Notes under the pieces: model-generated
What the model was told of the DNA's origin: nothing
Database searches by the model: none
What the model saw: the letters and a program-made list of their open reading frames with translations, nothing else
Position numbers and translations under genes: made by a program
Shown: positions 17,649-26,982 of the stretch, piece by piece
How the letters are laid out: each line of letters begins with the position of its first letter
Numbering within the stretch: position 1 is the first letter of the stretch
Origin: JAVVHH01 sp963848035
GTDB lineage: Bacteria; Pseudomonadota; Alphaproteobacteria; Acetobacterales; Acetobacteraceae
Assembly: GCA_963848035.1 (NCBI GenBank)
Contig: CAWKCD010000001.1
Coordinates: forward strand, 2,294,001 to 2,358,000
Length of the DNA stretch: 64,000 nt
Reading direction: 5' to 3'

Positions 17649-20045
17649 TGTAAGCGATTTCCTGAATGAGGGGAACGTCAGAAGAACGATAGCATAAAGC
17701 ACAACCGCTGATATCAGGACGCGGTCGAAACCGGAATGGACCGCGATGAGATTGGCGAGCGGTGTGGCCACGACGCTGAAGGCGCCGTTCAGGGCCCAGG
17801 CCCAGGGGAGCAGGGCGCCGCCGCCGGCGCCGGCTCTGCTGAGTCCGAGCGGGAAGGGCAGGCCGAGGGCGATGGAGACCGGGGCCGTGAGCGCCAGCAG
17901 GATGAGGGCGCGCGCGATCCAGGGCAGGCCGATGGTCGACAGCAGGAAGGGTTCGAGCCCGGCGAGCGCGAGCGCGCACCAGCCGAGGATCACGATCGCC
18001 GCGGTCATGATGCCGCCGGGGACCCGGTCGGCGACCAGGCTGCCGAGACCGGAGAAGACCAGCATGCCGGTCAGCACGAGGGCGAAGGCGCTGGTGCGGT
18101 CGGCGAGGTAGAGGCTGGCCTTCTCGATGAGGAAGATCTCGATGAAGAGGAAGCCGAGGCCGAGGCTGGCGAAGTAGGCGATCGAGCGCAGGACCGGGGC
18201 GCGGGACTCGGCGGGGCCGGCGATTCGGGGGGCGGCGAGGGGCACGATCAGGACGACCAGCGCCAGCACGGCGGCTTGGGCGAGGACGGCGAGGTTGACG
18301 AGCTGGCCGACCTCGGCCTGGGGCAGGATCTCGAGGTGACGAAGGATGTCGGGGAGGCGTTCGAGGCGCAGGATCGAGTAGTAGAAGGGCCGGTCGAGCG
18401 TGATCGGCCGCAGGTCGAAAGCGCGCTGCGAGGCGGTGGCTTCGCCGGCCAGGACGAGGCCGGCTTCGTCGGCCACCGCATCCTGGGCCCCGGCCGCGGT
18501 GTCGACCTCGCCGCGCTCGAAGTCGACGGGCGGAAGGTCGTTGTAGAGGTTGGCGCGGGCGGCGACGACGTCGATGCCAGGGTAGAAGGAGACGTCGAAG
18601 GAACGGTCGTCGCAGAATTTGCGGACGGTCGCGATGCGGTCGGCGGTCCAGGCGTCGCGTGCGACGAGGATGCGGACGTTCCAGGCGGAGCGGTAGACGA
18701 CCACATGCTGCGCCGGGTCGTCGACGCCGATGGCGCGAAGGGCGTCGCGGACGGTGGCGAGGATGCGGACGGCATAGACCGGGAATTCGCGGATGGAGAC
18801 CGGCAGCGAGATCAGGCCGCCGGGCTGGAGGGTACGGAGGTAGCGCTCCGTCGCTTCTTGGGAGAAGGCGGAGGCGTTGGCTTCGCCGGCGTCGAGGAAG
18901 TCACCGGACAGGTCGATCAGGTCGTATTGGCCGGCGATGGCGAGCGGGCTGGTGTTCTCGAGATGGATGCGCGGGTCGACCGCGGTGGGTCGGGCAGGGC
19001 CGAGGCCGTGGCTGACGGCGTCGAGCAGGACGGGGTCGGGCTCGAGCGCGACGACGTCGGCGGCGCCGAGGGCCAGCGCGTGCTGGATGGAGAAGCCGCC
19101 GGAGATGCCGGCGAGGAGCACGCGGGGTTTCGACAGGAGGGTGTAGGGGAGGGCGTCCAGCTCGGCGGGCGCGTAGTCGGCCGTGGACGCGCCGGGCTTG
19201 GGAAGGGCGGCGACGCGGCTGCCGTCGCGGTAGAGGCCGAAGGATTGCGGCGGGCCGGCGATGCCGAGCATGCCGGCGTTGTTGGAGACGTCGGTGTCGA
19301 CGCGCTCGGTAAAGTCGTCGAGCAGGGCGTAGAGGCCGCGGGGGGAGCGGATCTCGGCCACTTGGTGCGCGTCGGGGGTATGGAGGGGGGCGTAGATGGC
19401 CTTGAAGTCGTTGTAATCGGCCAGCGGGGCGAGGAGGAGCAGGGCCTCGCCGGCGGCGAGCGCCAGGAGCGCCGCGATCAGGGCGGGGCGGCGGACCGCG
19501 AAGAGCGCGGCGGCTGCGACGGGGATCAGCAGCGCGGGCACGAGCGCGAAGGGGTGCAGGACGAACATCAGCAGCAGGACGAGGGCGGCCCCGGCGCCGG
19601 CGCCGGTGAGGTCGTAGCCGTAGACGATGCCGACCCGGTCGCCGTTGGCGACGAAGGTGATGCTGATATAGAGGCCGGTGAGGAAGAAGAACGGCAGCAG
19701 CGCGACGTAATACAGGCCGATATTGACAAGTTGCGGCAGGTAGGTCGCGGCGTTCTGCAGTTGCAGCGGGTTGAACGGGTTGGCGGTGACGGCCCAGAAG
19801 CCGAGCGCGGCGGACAAGATCAGCGGCGCGGGCAGCCAGGTGAGCCAGGTCTCGGCGCGGCGCGCCAGGGCGTCGCGCGCGAGCGCGGTCGCGACGCCGC
19901 TGAGGGCGAAGCCGGCCATGACGATGGAGATGACCCAGTAGCCGTATTCGGACCATTTCGCGACCGCGAAGTAACGGGTCAGCGCGATCTCATAGCCGAC
20001 GGCGGCGGCGGAGATGAGGAAGAGGGGCCAGAGGGAACGGCGCAT
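17649..20045 (-). CDS. Membrane-embedded spermidine-synthase-like protein
   Basis: About 800 residues. An N-terminal block of hydrophobic helices (LFLISAAAVGYEIALTRYF...) leads to a Rossmann-like middle region (VLLAGISGGFSIQHALALGAADVVALEPDP) resembling the SAM-binding domain of spermidine synthases. A second block of helices closes the protein. This matches the large 'fused' membrane SpeE-like proteins of Proteobacteria, whose reaction is unknown. ATG 20045 follows the stop of the alpha/beta hydrolase by one base. No stop codon separates it from the Tat leader of the next gene, so the 3' end given here is an estimate set at the next gene's GTG. Confidence 0.7.
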
Positions 20046-20046
20046 C

Positions 20047-20904
20047 TCAGCGGGGCCAGACGCGGCGGCGGATGAAGTCGGCCAGGGTGGCGTTGAAGCG
20101 TTCGGCTTCGTCGACGAAGAGGGCGTGGCCGGCCGAGGGGAAGGTCACGGTTTCGGCCAGCGGATCCTTGGCGGCGAGGTTGGCGGCCTGGGCTGAGAAG
20201 CGCGGGCGGACGACGTAGAGGATGGGCTGGACGACGGAGTAGACGGCGTCGCGCCAATAGGTGCGGGGGGCGGGATAGCTGCCGAGCTCCTTGGCGACCT
20301 CGGGCGGCGTGCGGAGCGCGTCTTCGGTGAGGCGGTCGAGATAGGCTTCGCCGGGGTTGCTGCGGAACATGCCGCGGACGAAGCGGCGCATCTTCTCCTC
20401 GCGGGGGAGGACGGGGGCGGGGATGCGCGGGCCGCGGGCGATGATGGGGGCCGGGTCCTCGCCGATGGAGTTGTCGATCAGGACGAGGCCGGCGATCTGG
20501 CGGTCGCCGAATTGGGCGACGTAGCCGAGACTGTCGAGGACGCCGAGGGACCAGCCGACGAGCAGGACGGGGCGGTTGCCGAGGGCGGCGACCAGTTCGG
20601 CGATGTCGCGGCCGCGACGGATGTGGTCGTAGCCGGAAGGGGCGATCTCGCTGTCGCCCTGGCCGCGGGGGTCGAGGGCAACGACGTGATAGGAGCGGGA
20701 GAAGGCCTCGAGCTGGGGCTGGAAGATCCAGGCGGGCATGGTCCAGCCGGGGACCAGGACGATGGTGTTGCGGGCCGGGTCGCCTTGCTCGAGGAGGTGG
20801 AGGCGGACGCCGTCTGACGTGGTGAAATAGGCGTCGCGGGCGAATGCGCCGGCGGGCGCGAGAAGGAGCGCGAACAGGGCGATTCGGAGACATGCGAGAC
20901 GCAT
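20047..20904 (-). CDS. Alpha/beta hydrolase, exported
   Basis: Alpha/beta-hydrolase-fold enzyme of 285 residues with an N-terminal signal peptide (MRLACLRIALFALLLAPAGAF, cut near ARD). The nucleophile elbow is GWSLG, the oxyanion region is LVPGWTMPAWIF, and the catalytic His is in PSAGHALFVDEAE near the C-terminus. It begins a minus-strand operon with the membrane spermidine-synthase-like, methyltransferase and cyclase genes (gaps of 1 base, none, and an overlap). Substrate unknown; an ester or lactone is likely. Confidence 0.87.
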   Translation of the reverse strand: MRLACLRIALFALLLAPAGAFARDAYFTTSDGVRLHLLEQGDPARNTIVLVPGWTMPAWIFQPQLEAFSRSYHVVALDPRGQGDSEIAPSGYDHIRRGRDIAELVAALGNRPVLLVGWSLGVLDSLGYVAQFGDRQIAGLVLIDNSIGEDPAPIIARGPRIPAPVLPREEKMRRFVRGMFRSNPGEAYLDRLTEDALRTPPEVAKELGSYPAPRTYWRDAVYSVVQPILYVVRPRFSAQAANLAAKDPLAETVTFPSAGHALFVDEAERFNATLADFIRRRVWPR

Positions 20905-21305
20905 GCAGGGGTTATGGCCTTGAGGTGAAGCGCCGTGTCAACTGGAACGTGGCGGCGACGAGATTTGGGAGGGTGTGTTGAGCGAGAGTGACGGCGACGA
21001 TGACGATGATGGGCGCGGGCGGGGGCGGCAATTGGTGGCGGCGGTGATTGCCGTGGTGTCTGCTGTTGGCGGCCGGGTTGTGGCTGACGGGGGTGTTGCG
21101 GGGGACGGCGCAGATCCAGGATTGCGTGGCGGCGGGGCGGACGAATTGCGCGCCTGTGGGGCGGTGAATCCGGGCCGCCACGAGGTGGTGGTGCGGCCGT
21201 TGGACTGACGGCGCTACGCCAACGGCGGCAAGGCCGAGGGCGATGTGGTGGCGTGCCACTGGCGGCGGCGGCGGTGAAGACGATCGAGTCGAGCAGCCGC
21301 GCCGG
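20905..21305. other. 401-base stretch without a confident gene
   Basis: Between the alpha/beta hydrolase start and the DHA2 exporter stop I see only one candidate small gene (21048-21167, listed separately). The remaining frames are G- and D-rich or R/H-rich shadows. The promoter of the minus-strand hydrolase operon should lie in the first 100 bases, but I do not see a convincing pair of hexamers. Confidence 0.5.
21048..21167 (+). CDS. Possible small membrane-anchored protein
   Basis: Forty codons from TTG 21048 to TGA: one hydrophobic segment (LLLAAGLWLTGVL) followed by a short tail with two cysteines (QIQDCVAAGRTNCAPV). A helix-plus-QDC...RxNC layout is familiar from small alphaproteobacterial hypothetical proteins. 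The same frame is open upstream back to ATG 21000, interrupted only by one TGA at 21045-21047, so the real protein may be about 55 residues with a sequencing or real nonsense change. Not certain to be a gene. Confidence 0.35.
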   Translation: MPWCLLLAAGLWLTGVLRGTAQIQDCVAAGRTNCAPVGR

Positions 21306-22821
21306 CTAATGGGCGAGTTCTCGGGTCGGGGCGGCGCCGGAGCGGAGCGGCAGGTCACGCATCAGGGCAGCGATCAGGACGGCGACGGCCATGAGCGCGA
21401 GGCAGACGAGGAAGGCGAGGGCGAAGCCGCCCGCCAGCGCGGAGCGGGCCTGGGCCAGGCTTGAGGCCGCCGCGCCGCCGCGCAGGGCGCCGAGATCGAT
21501 GGCGGGCAGCCCAAGGCGCGAGGAGCCTGGCGTTGAATTCGGAGATCAGCACGGAGCCGACGATCGTGCTGCCGAAGGCGCCGCCCATGGAGCGGAGGAA
21601 TAGCAACGCGCCGGTGGCGGCGCCGACGTCCCGGCGCTCGGCCGCGTTCTGCACCTGCATAAGGACGCTGGGCATGGTGATCCCGGTGCCGAGGCCGAGG
21701 AGGGCGGAGGCGGCCATGACGATGGGCAGCGCGCCGGCGGCGGACTCGAGCGCGAGGAGGCCGAAGCCGATGACGATGGCGAGCAGCCCGGCGATGACGA
21801 GCATCTTGGTGCGGCCGAGCTTGCGGGCGGCCTGGCCGCCCAGATAAGCGCCGACGACGCTGGCGGTGAGGAAGGGCATGACGAGAAGGCCCGAGGTCTC
21901 GGCGTCGAAGCCCAGCACGAGCTGGAAATAGAGCGGCAGCAGGAATGTGGCGCCGAACAGGCCGAGGGAGGTGAAAAAGGCGATGAGGACGCCGCAGAGG
22001 AAGCTGGGATGGGCGAAGAGGCGCGGCGGGAGGATGGCGTCGGCGGCGCGGCGCTCCTGCCAGACCAGGGCTGCGAGGAGGCCGATCCCCGCTGTGCCGA
22101 GAGCGATGACGGGGCTGGAGGACCACGGCAGTTCGACGCCGCCCCAGCTCAGCATGAGCAGCAGGGCGGTCACGCCGCCGATGAGGAGGGCGGAGCCGAG
22201 ATAGTCGATCCGGACCGTTCGCGGGGTCTGGCGGACGATGCGCAGCGCCCGGTCGCAGAGCACCATGGCGATGAGGCCGATCGGGAGATTGACCCAGAAG
22301 ATCCAGCGCCAGGAGAGATGATCGGTCGCCCAGCCGCCGACGATCGGGCCGGCGATCGAGGAGACGCCCCACATCGACGCCATGTAGCCCTGATAGCGGC
22401 CACGCTCGCGGGGGGCGACCACGTCGGCGATGGCGGCCTGGGCCATCGACATCAGCCCGGCGCCGCCCAGGCCCTGCACCGCGCGGGCGACGATGAGCTG
22501 CGGGAGGGTTTGGGCGAAGCCGCAGGCCATGCTGGCGATGATGAACAAAGCGAGGCTGGGGAGGAGGAGGGCGCGGCGGCCCCAGATGTCCGACAGCTTG
22601 GCGATGATCGGCGTCGCGGCGGTGCTGGTCAGCAGATAGGCGGTGACGATCCAGGAGAGATGGCCGAAGGCGTTGAGTTCGGCGGCCATGGCCGGGACGG
22701 CGGGGATGATGACCGTCTGGTCGAGCGAGGAGAGGAAGATGCAGAGCATGATCCCGGAGATGACCCGCAGGATCTGCTGGTGCGTGTAGGTCGGGATCTC
22801 GTGGGCTGCGGCGTCGGCCAT
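21306..22821 (-). CDS. DHA2-family (14-helix) MFS drug exporter, frameshifted near the 3' end
   Basis: Proton-driven exporter of the EmrB/QacA type. The N-terminus after ATG 22821 shows the family start (LRVISGIMLCIFLSSLDQTV), followed by motif C-like FVNxP and many helices. The main frame loses sense after EFNARLLAP. In a second frame the protein continues GLPAIDLGALRGG...LAFLVCLALMAVAVLIAALM and stops at TAG 21306-21308. One extra base around 21511-21516 (CCAAGG) explains the switch; the restored protein would be about 504 residues, right for the family. Drug or metabolite efflux is inferred. Separated from the SDR gene upstream by a strong inverted repeat. Confidence 0.82.
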
Positions 22822-22869
22822 CCCTGTTGGATAGACCTGCTCGCAGTTGCAAAATAGCCCCGCGGGAAT

Positions 22870-22908
22870 GTTTTCGGGCGGCGCGAAGTTCGCGCCGCCC
22901 CGGAAAAC
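22870..22908 (-). terminator. Long inverted repeat downstream of the SDR gene
   Basis: Arms 22870-22887 and 22889-22908 form a stem of about 17 pairs: a GC-rich core extended by GTTTTC against GAAAAC, with one bulged base. It begins five bases beyond the SDR stop. The T-run is part of the stem and not a separate tail, so it may act as a terminator or as an RNA-stabilising hairpin. Confidence 0.65.
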
Positions 22909-22912
22909 GGTG

Positions 22913-23686
22913 TCAGTTCTTGGCGGTGCCGGGCTTGGCCATCTGCTCGTGGAGCTTGGCGAGGACCGGGGCCGGGGCGACGTGCGCGATGGCGGCCTGG
23001 ACCTTGTTCTTGAACCCAGCGACGACGTGGCCGCGGTCGTTCATCATCGCGTCCCAGCCGGTCTTGGCGACCATGGCGGCATCGTCCTTCTGGGCGGCGC
23101 CGACCTTGGTGTCCATCATGCCGGCGCGCTGGAAGAACTCGGTTTCGGTCGGACCGGGCATCAGGCAGGCGACGGTGACGTTGGTGTCCTTGAGCTCGGC
23201 GCGCAGCGCGTCGGCGAGGCTGTCGTCATAGGCTTTGGTAGCGTTGTAGACGGCCTGGTAGGTGCCGGGCATGAAGCCGGCGATCGAGCCGGTGATGAGT
23301 ACGCGGCCTTGGTTGGCGGCCTTCATCTCGTTGAGCACGCGGTGCAGCAGGTAGGTGGTGCCGAGCACGTTGGTCTCGATGACCCGGCGGATGGCGTTCC
23401 ATTCCTGATCGACGAACCCGTGGCCGAGGCCGCGGCCGGCGTTGGCGCAGAGCACCTCGATCCGGCGACCGGCGACCTGTTCGAGGAGCTTGTCGACGCC
23501 TTCGGTGGTGGCGAGGTCGGCTTCGACGGCTTCGGCGCCGAACTCGGCGGCGGCGGTCTGGATGCGCGGTTCGTCGGCGGCGAGGATGAGGTGATAGCCT
23601 TCGGACGAGGCGATGCGGGCCAGCTCGAGGCCGATCCCGGTCGATGCGCCGGTGATGACGGCGAGCTTTTCATGCGATGCGGACAT
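22913..23686 (-). CDS. Short-chain dehydrogenase/reductase
   Basis: Classical SDR of 257 residues. Cofactor site TGASTGIGLELA near residue 12, CANAGRGLG structural motif, catalytic Ser in ITGSIAG and YxxxK in YNATKAY. The cofactor loop (ILAADEPR) does not clearly tell NAD from NADP. Substrate unknown. It lies on the same strand downstream of the glycosyltransferase cassette, separated by 66 bases, and ends in a strong inverted repeat; membership of that operon is possible. Confidence 0.9.
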   Translation of the reverse strand: MSASHEKLAVITGASTGIGLELARIASSEGYHLILAADEPRIQTAAAEFGAEAVEADLATTEGVDKLLEQVAGRRIEVLCANAGRGLGHGFVDQEWNAIRRVIETNVLGTTYLLHRVLNEMKAANQGRVLITGSIAGFMPGTYQAVYNATKAYDDSLADALRAELKDTNVTVACLMPGPTETEFFQRAGMMDTKVGAAQKDDAAMVAKTGWDAMMNDRGHVVAGFKNKVQAAIAHVAPAPVLAKLHEQMAKPGTAKN

Positions 23687-23752
23687 TGAGGTCTCCTTCT
23701 GGAAGGAGAGCGCGGCCGCGTCCGGCGGGTTCGCGTCACAGAGTGGTTAGCG

Positions 23753-24826
23753 TTAGTTGAACGCGTGGGTCCGGAGCAGTTCGTCCACGAGGACGGCGCG
23801 CTGGGCATAGGTGTGGTCGGCGGTGATGCGGATCCGGGCGGCGGCGCCAATCGCGGCGGCGCGGTCGGGGGTCAGGCGCGCGAGGTGCTCGGCGACGTCC
23901 TGGCCGTCGCGGGCGACGAGGACCTCGCGGTCCGGCTCGAGGAAGAGCTCGATGCCTTCCCAGGCGTCGGTGATGAGGCAGGCGCCGGCGCCGGCGGCTT
24001 CGAACACGCGGGTGGCGGGCGAGAAGCCGATGGCGGCCATGCTGTCGCGGGCGACGTTGAGCGAAGCCGTGGCGGAGCAGTTGAAGGCATTGTGGTCGGC
24101 GGTGCCGACATGACCGATGGCGCGGACGTTCGACGGCATGGGCTTGTCGTGCCAGCCATTGCCGCCGAGGAGGAAGCTGCGGTCGGGTAGGCGGGCGGCG
24201 GCGTCGAGGAAGAAGGCCTCGACGCGGGCTTCGCGGTCCGGCAGGCGGTTGGCGAGGAAGGCGAGATCGGCGGCGAAGCGCGGGTCGGCGGCGACGGGGT
24301 GGTGGGTGGCCGGGTCCAGCGCGTTGTAGATGGGGATGCAGCGTTTGGCGCCGAAGCTCGTGTAGGCGTCGATGACGGGGGGACCGCCGCCATAGGTGAG
24401 GACCATGTCCAGCGCCGGGAGCGCGGCATGGAGCGGGTGCGCCGCGTCGGCGCGCATGGTGTCGAGGGTGGCGGCGGCATCGACATCCCAGAAGATGCGG
24501 AGCGCGCCGGGTCGGGCGTTGGCGAGGATGCCGACGAGGAGTTCGTCGTCGAAGACGCCGACGCCGCTGGCTTTGACGACGACGTCGGCGTTTCGCGCTT
24601 GGGCGAGAACGGAGGCGAGGCCTTCCGCGGTGGCGGGGTAGACGACGACTTGGGCGTAGTCGGGCGGCAGGATGTCGCGATGAGACTGGCGGTCGAAGGC
24701 GTCGGGCTCGAAGAAGGTGATCTCGTGGCCGAGCGGGGCCAGGGCCGAGAGCAGACCGCGATAATAGGTGGCGGCGCCATTCCAATAGGAGGAGAGCAGG
24801 CTCGAGCCGTAGAAAGCGATGCGCAT
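23753..24826 (-). CDS. CgeB-like glycosyltransferase 1
   Basis: GT-B-fold transferase of the CgeB type (named after a Bacillus spore protein), 357 residues. The N-terminus reads RIAFYGSSLLSSYWNGAATYYRGLLSAL and the donor-site half shows FSPATRVFEAAGAGACLITDAWEGIELFLEP, the hallmark of this group. Start ATG 24826 overlaps the stop of the next glycosyltransferase as ATGA. It is the last gene of a six-gene overlapping chain. Donor and acceptor sugars cannot be predicted. Confidence 0.87.
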   Translation of the reverse strand: MRIAFYGSSLLSSYWNGAATYYRGLLSALAPLGHEITFFEPDAFDRQSHRDILPPDYAQVVVYPATAEGLASVLAQARNADVVVKASGVGVFDDELLVGILANARPGALRIFWDVDAAATLDTMRADAAHPLHAALPALDMVLTYGGGPPVIDAYTSFGAKRCIPIYNALDPATHHPVAADPRFAADLAFLANRLPDREARVEAFFLDAAARLPDRSFLLGGNGWHDKPMPSNVRAIGHVGTADHNAFNCSATASLNVARDSMAAIGFSPATRVFEAAGAGACLITDAWEGIELFLEPDREVLVARDGQDVAEHLARLTPDRAAAIGAAARIRITADHTYAQRAVLVDELLRTHAFN

Positions 24827-25912
24827 CAGGGCAGTCCGGCGACGATCTGGAGGAGTTCCTGGACGCGGTGGGCGCAGCTATGGCGGGCCCGGATGGTGGC
24901 CAGGCCGTGGGCGGCGAGGCGGCGGCGGAGTTCGGGGGCGTGCATCAGGACGTCGAGATGGCGGCGCATCTGGTCGCCGTCGCGGGCGGTGAGGTAGTCG
25001 GCGCCGGGCTCGAACAGGTGCTCGCGGTCTTGCCAGGGAGCGGAGACGAGGGGAATGCCGCAGGCCAGGGCTTCGAAGACGCGGATGGTGGGGATGCCCG
25101 GGAGCTGCGTCGCGTAGAAGCGGCGGGGGACGTGGATGGTGAGGAGATGTTGCGGCGAAGATCTCGGGGGCGCGGTGGTTGGGCAGCCAGCCGCGGTAGT
25201 CGACGCCGTAGCGGGAGAGGAGCGCGCGGGCTTCTTCGGGATAGCGGACGCCGTAGATGGTGAGCGGGAGGCCGATCTCCTTGGTGGGTGCGAGGAGGAA
25301 CTCTTCCAGCTCGGCGGTGCGTTCGCCGTCGCCCCAGTTGCCGATCCAGACCGCGCCCTGACGGGTGGTCTCCTGGGCCGGAGGGTGGAACAGGGCGGTG
25401 TCGGCAGCTTCGTGCCAGACGTGGACACGGTTTCCCCAGCCCCAGCCGCGATAGATCTCGGCCAGTGTTTCGCCGAAGGCGAGGACGGCGTCATAGCCGT
25501 CGAGGTCGTAGGCGCGCATGGCGGCCGGGTCGCTGACGGCGCGGTGGTGGGTGTCGTGGAACAGCAGCTTCCACGGTGCTCCGGCGCGGCGGGCGGCGCC
25601 GAGGCGGGCAACGAGCGGGAGCTCGTTCCATTCGTGGACGAGGACGACATCTGCGCCGCGCGCGAGGTCGGCCGGGTCGGCGTCCGGACCGTATTCCTTT
25701 GCGACGAGGTCGGGATAGGCGCTCTGCCAGGCGTCGGCCTGGTGCGCGCCGGCGTCGGCGAGGAGGTTCTGGCGGCTCCAGGATTGGGCTGGCTCCCAGC
25801 ATTCGACCTGGTGCCCGGCGGCGAGGAGTTCGCGCAGGATGCCCCGCAGGAAGTGGGCATTGCCGTGGTTCCAGCACGAGGCCAGCGAGTGGCTGAAATA
25901 GACGAAGCGCAT
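24826..25912 (-). CDS. CgeB-like glycosyltransferase 2, frameshifted as read
   Basis: A paralogue of the neighbour. From ATG 25912 (MRFVYFSHSLASCWNHGNAHFL) the frame is good to RAPEIFAA. It then continues in another frame as HLLTIHVPRRFYATQLPGI, IPTIRVFEALACGIPLVSAPW and EHLFEPGADYL to the TGA at 24826-24828. Taking out one base near 25150 (GCAACAT to GCACAT) joins them into about 361 residues. The CgeB C-terminal signature (IRVFEALACGIPL...FEPG) is intact. Start and stop both overlap neighbours by ATGA. Confidence 0.8.
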
Positions 25913-26982
25913 CAGACCAGCGCGCCGACCCGGCGGTGGACGGCAAGCGTGCCGTCCACCATGGCGGCGAGGGTGTAGCGGCGGGCGCGGGCCTGCGCGC
26001 TGCCGGGAGCCTGAGCGAGGGCTTTGCGGAGCGCGGGGAGGGGGGTGTCGTCGGGTGGGACGAAAATGGCCGCGCCCTCCCAGAGTTCGCGGAAGCTGGG
26101 GATGTCGGACAGGACGAGGGCGAGCCCGGCGAGAGCGGCTTCGAGCACGGAGAGGCCGAACGGCTCATACCGGCCCAGCGAGGCGTAGACGCTGGCGCCG
26201 GCATAGGCGCGGGCCATGCCGGCCGGGTCGAGCTGGCCGAGGAGGTCGAGGTTCGGGAGGTCGATGGCGACGCCGTTCGGGCCGGCGACCGGGCCGGCAG
26301 CGCGGACGGGAACCTCGAGTTCGGGGGCGATGCGATCGAGGGCGGCGGCGTTCTTGGCTTCGTCCCAGAGGCGGCCGGCGGTGAGGATGGCGGGCTCTCG
26401 CGCGATGCCGGGCACGGCGGGCGGCGGGGCGGCGCCGTTGCGGACGATGTCGATGTCGAGCGGGCCATACACGGCGCGGGTGGCTTCGGCATGTGCCTTG
26501 GTGGGCGCGATGACGGCGTCGGCAATCGCGAGCCCGGCCTGGGTGGCATTGCTGCGCCAGCGGAAATCGTCGGGCAGGTCGCCGCCGCGGACGGCTTGCC
26601 ACCAGGTGGCGACGCAGGAATGGGCGACGGCGACGACGGGGAGGCCCCAGGCCGCGACGCCGGCGAGGGCGGGAGCGTGGAGATGGATAGAGGCAGCGCC
26701 GATGCGTGCGGCCAGCGCGCGGAGGGCTTCGGTAGAGGCGGCGAGGGTGACGCGGCTTTCGGCGGTCCAGTCCAGCGCGAGCCCGGTGCTGACGATATTG
26801 AGGCCGCGCGCCTGGGCGCGCTGATTGGCGTCCGGCGCTGGGCCGAGGACGGCGAGGGTGACGGGGACACCGCGGCCGATCGCGCCGCGGGCGAGGTCCA
26901 GCGTATAGCGCCACACGCCGCCGACGGCGTCCGTGGTCATCAGGATGCCGCGGCGGTCCGTCGTGGTCAGGCCTTCCGGCAC
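25912..26982 (-). CDS. Glycosyltransferase family 4
   Basis: Retaining GT-B transferase of the GT4 family, 356 residues. GILMTTDAVGGVWRYTLDLA is the usual N-terminal glycine-rich motif. The donor-binding half has ILTAGRLWDEAKN, ASLGRYEPFGLSVLEAALAGLALVLSD and FRELWEGAAIFV, including the E-x7-E type signature. GTG 26982 is the outermost start and overlaps the radical SAM gene by 16 bases; a start nearer RRGILMTT is possible. It is in the centre of the chain. Confidence 0.87.
   Translation of the reverse strand: MPEGLTTTDRRGILMTTDAVGGVWRYTLDLARGAIGRGVPVTLAVLGPAPDANQRAQARGLNIVSTGLALDWTAESRVTLAASTEALRALAARIGAASIHLHAPALAGVAAWGLPVVAVAHSCVATWWQAVRGGDLPDDFRWRSNATQAGLAIADAVIAPTKAHAEATRAVYGPLDIDIVRNGAAPPPAVPGIAREPAILTAGRLWDEAKNAAALDRIAPELEVPVRAAGPVAGPNGVAIDLPNLDLLGQLDPAGMARAYAGASVYASLGRYEPFGLSVLEAALAGLALVLSDIPSFRELWEGAAIFVPPDDTPLPALRKALAQAPGSAQARARRYTLAAMVDGTLAVHRRVGALV

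Noticed and set aside
15909..20045. Apparent 1378-residue fusion protein
   Set aside because: The middle third is out-of-frame shadow of the PCMT-like gene; the ends are two separate proteins (membrane SpeE-like and cyclase family).
20912..21358. 148-codon minus-strand frame
   Set aside because: Low-complexity Pro/Arg/His sequence overlapping the end of the DHA2 exporter; no protein-like pattern.
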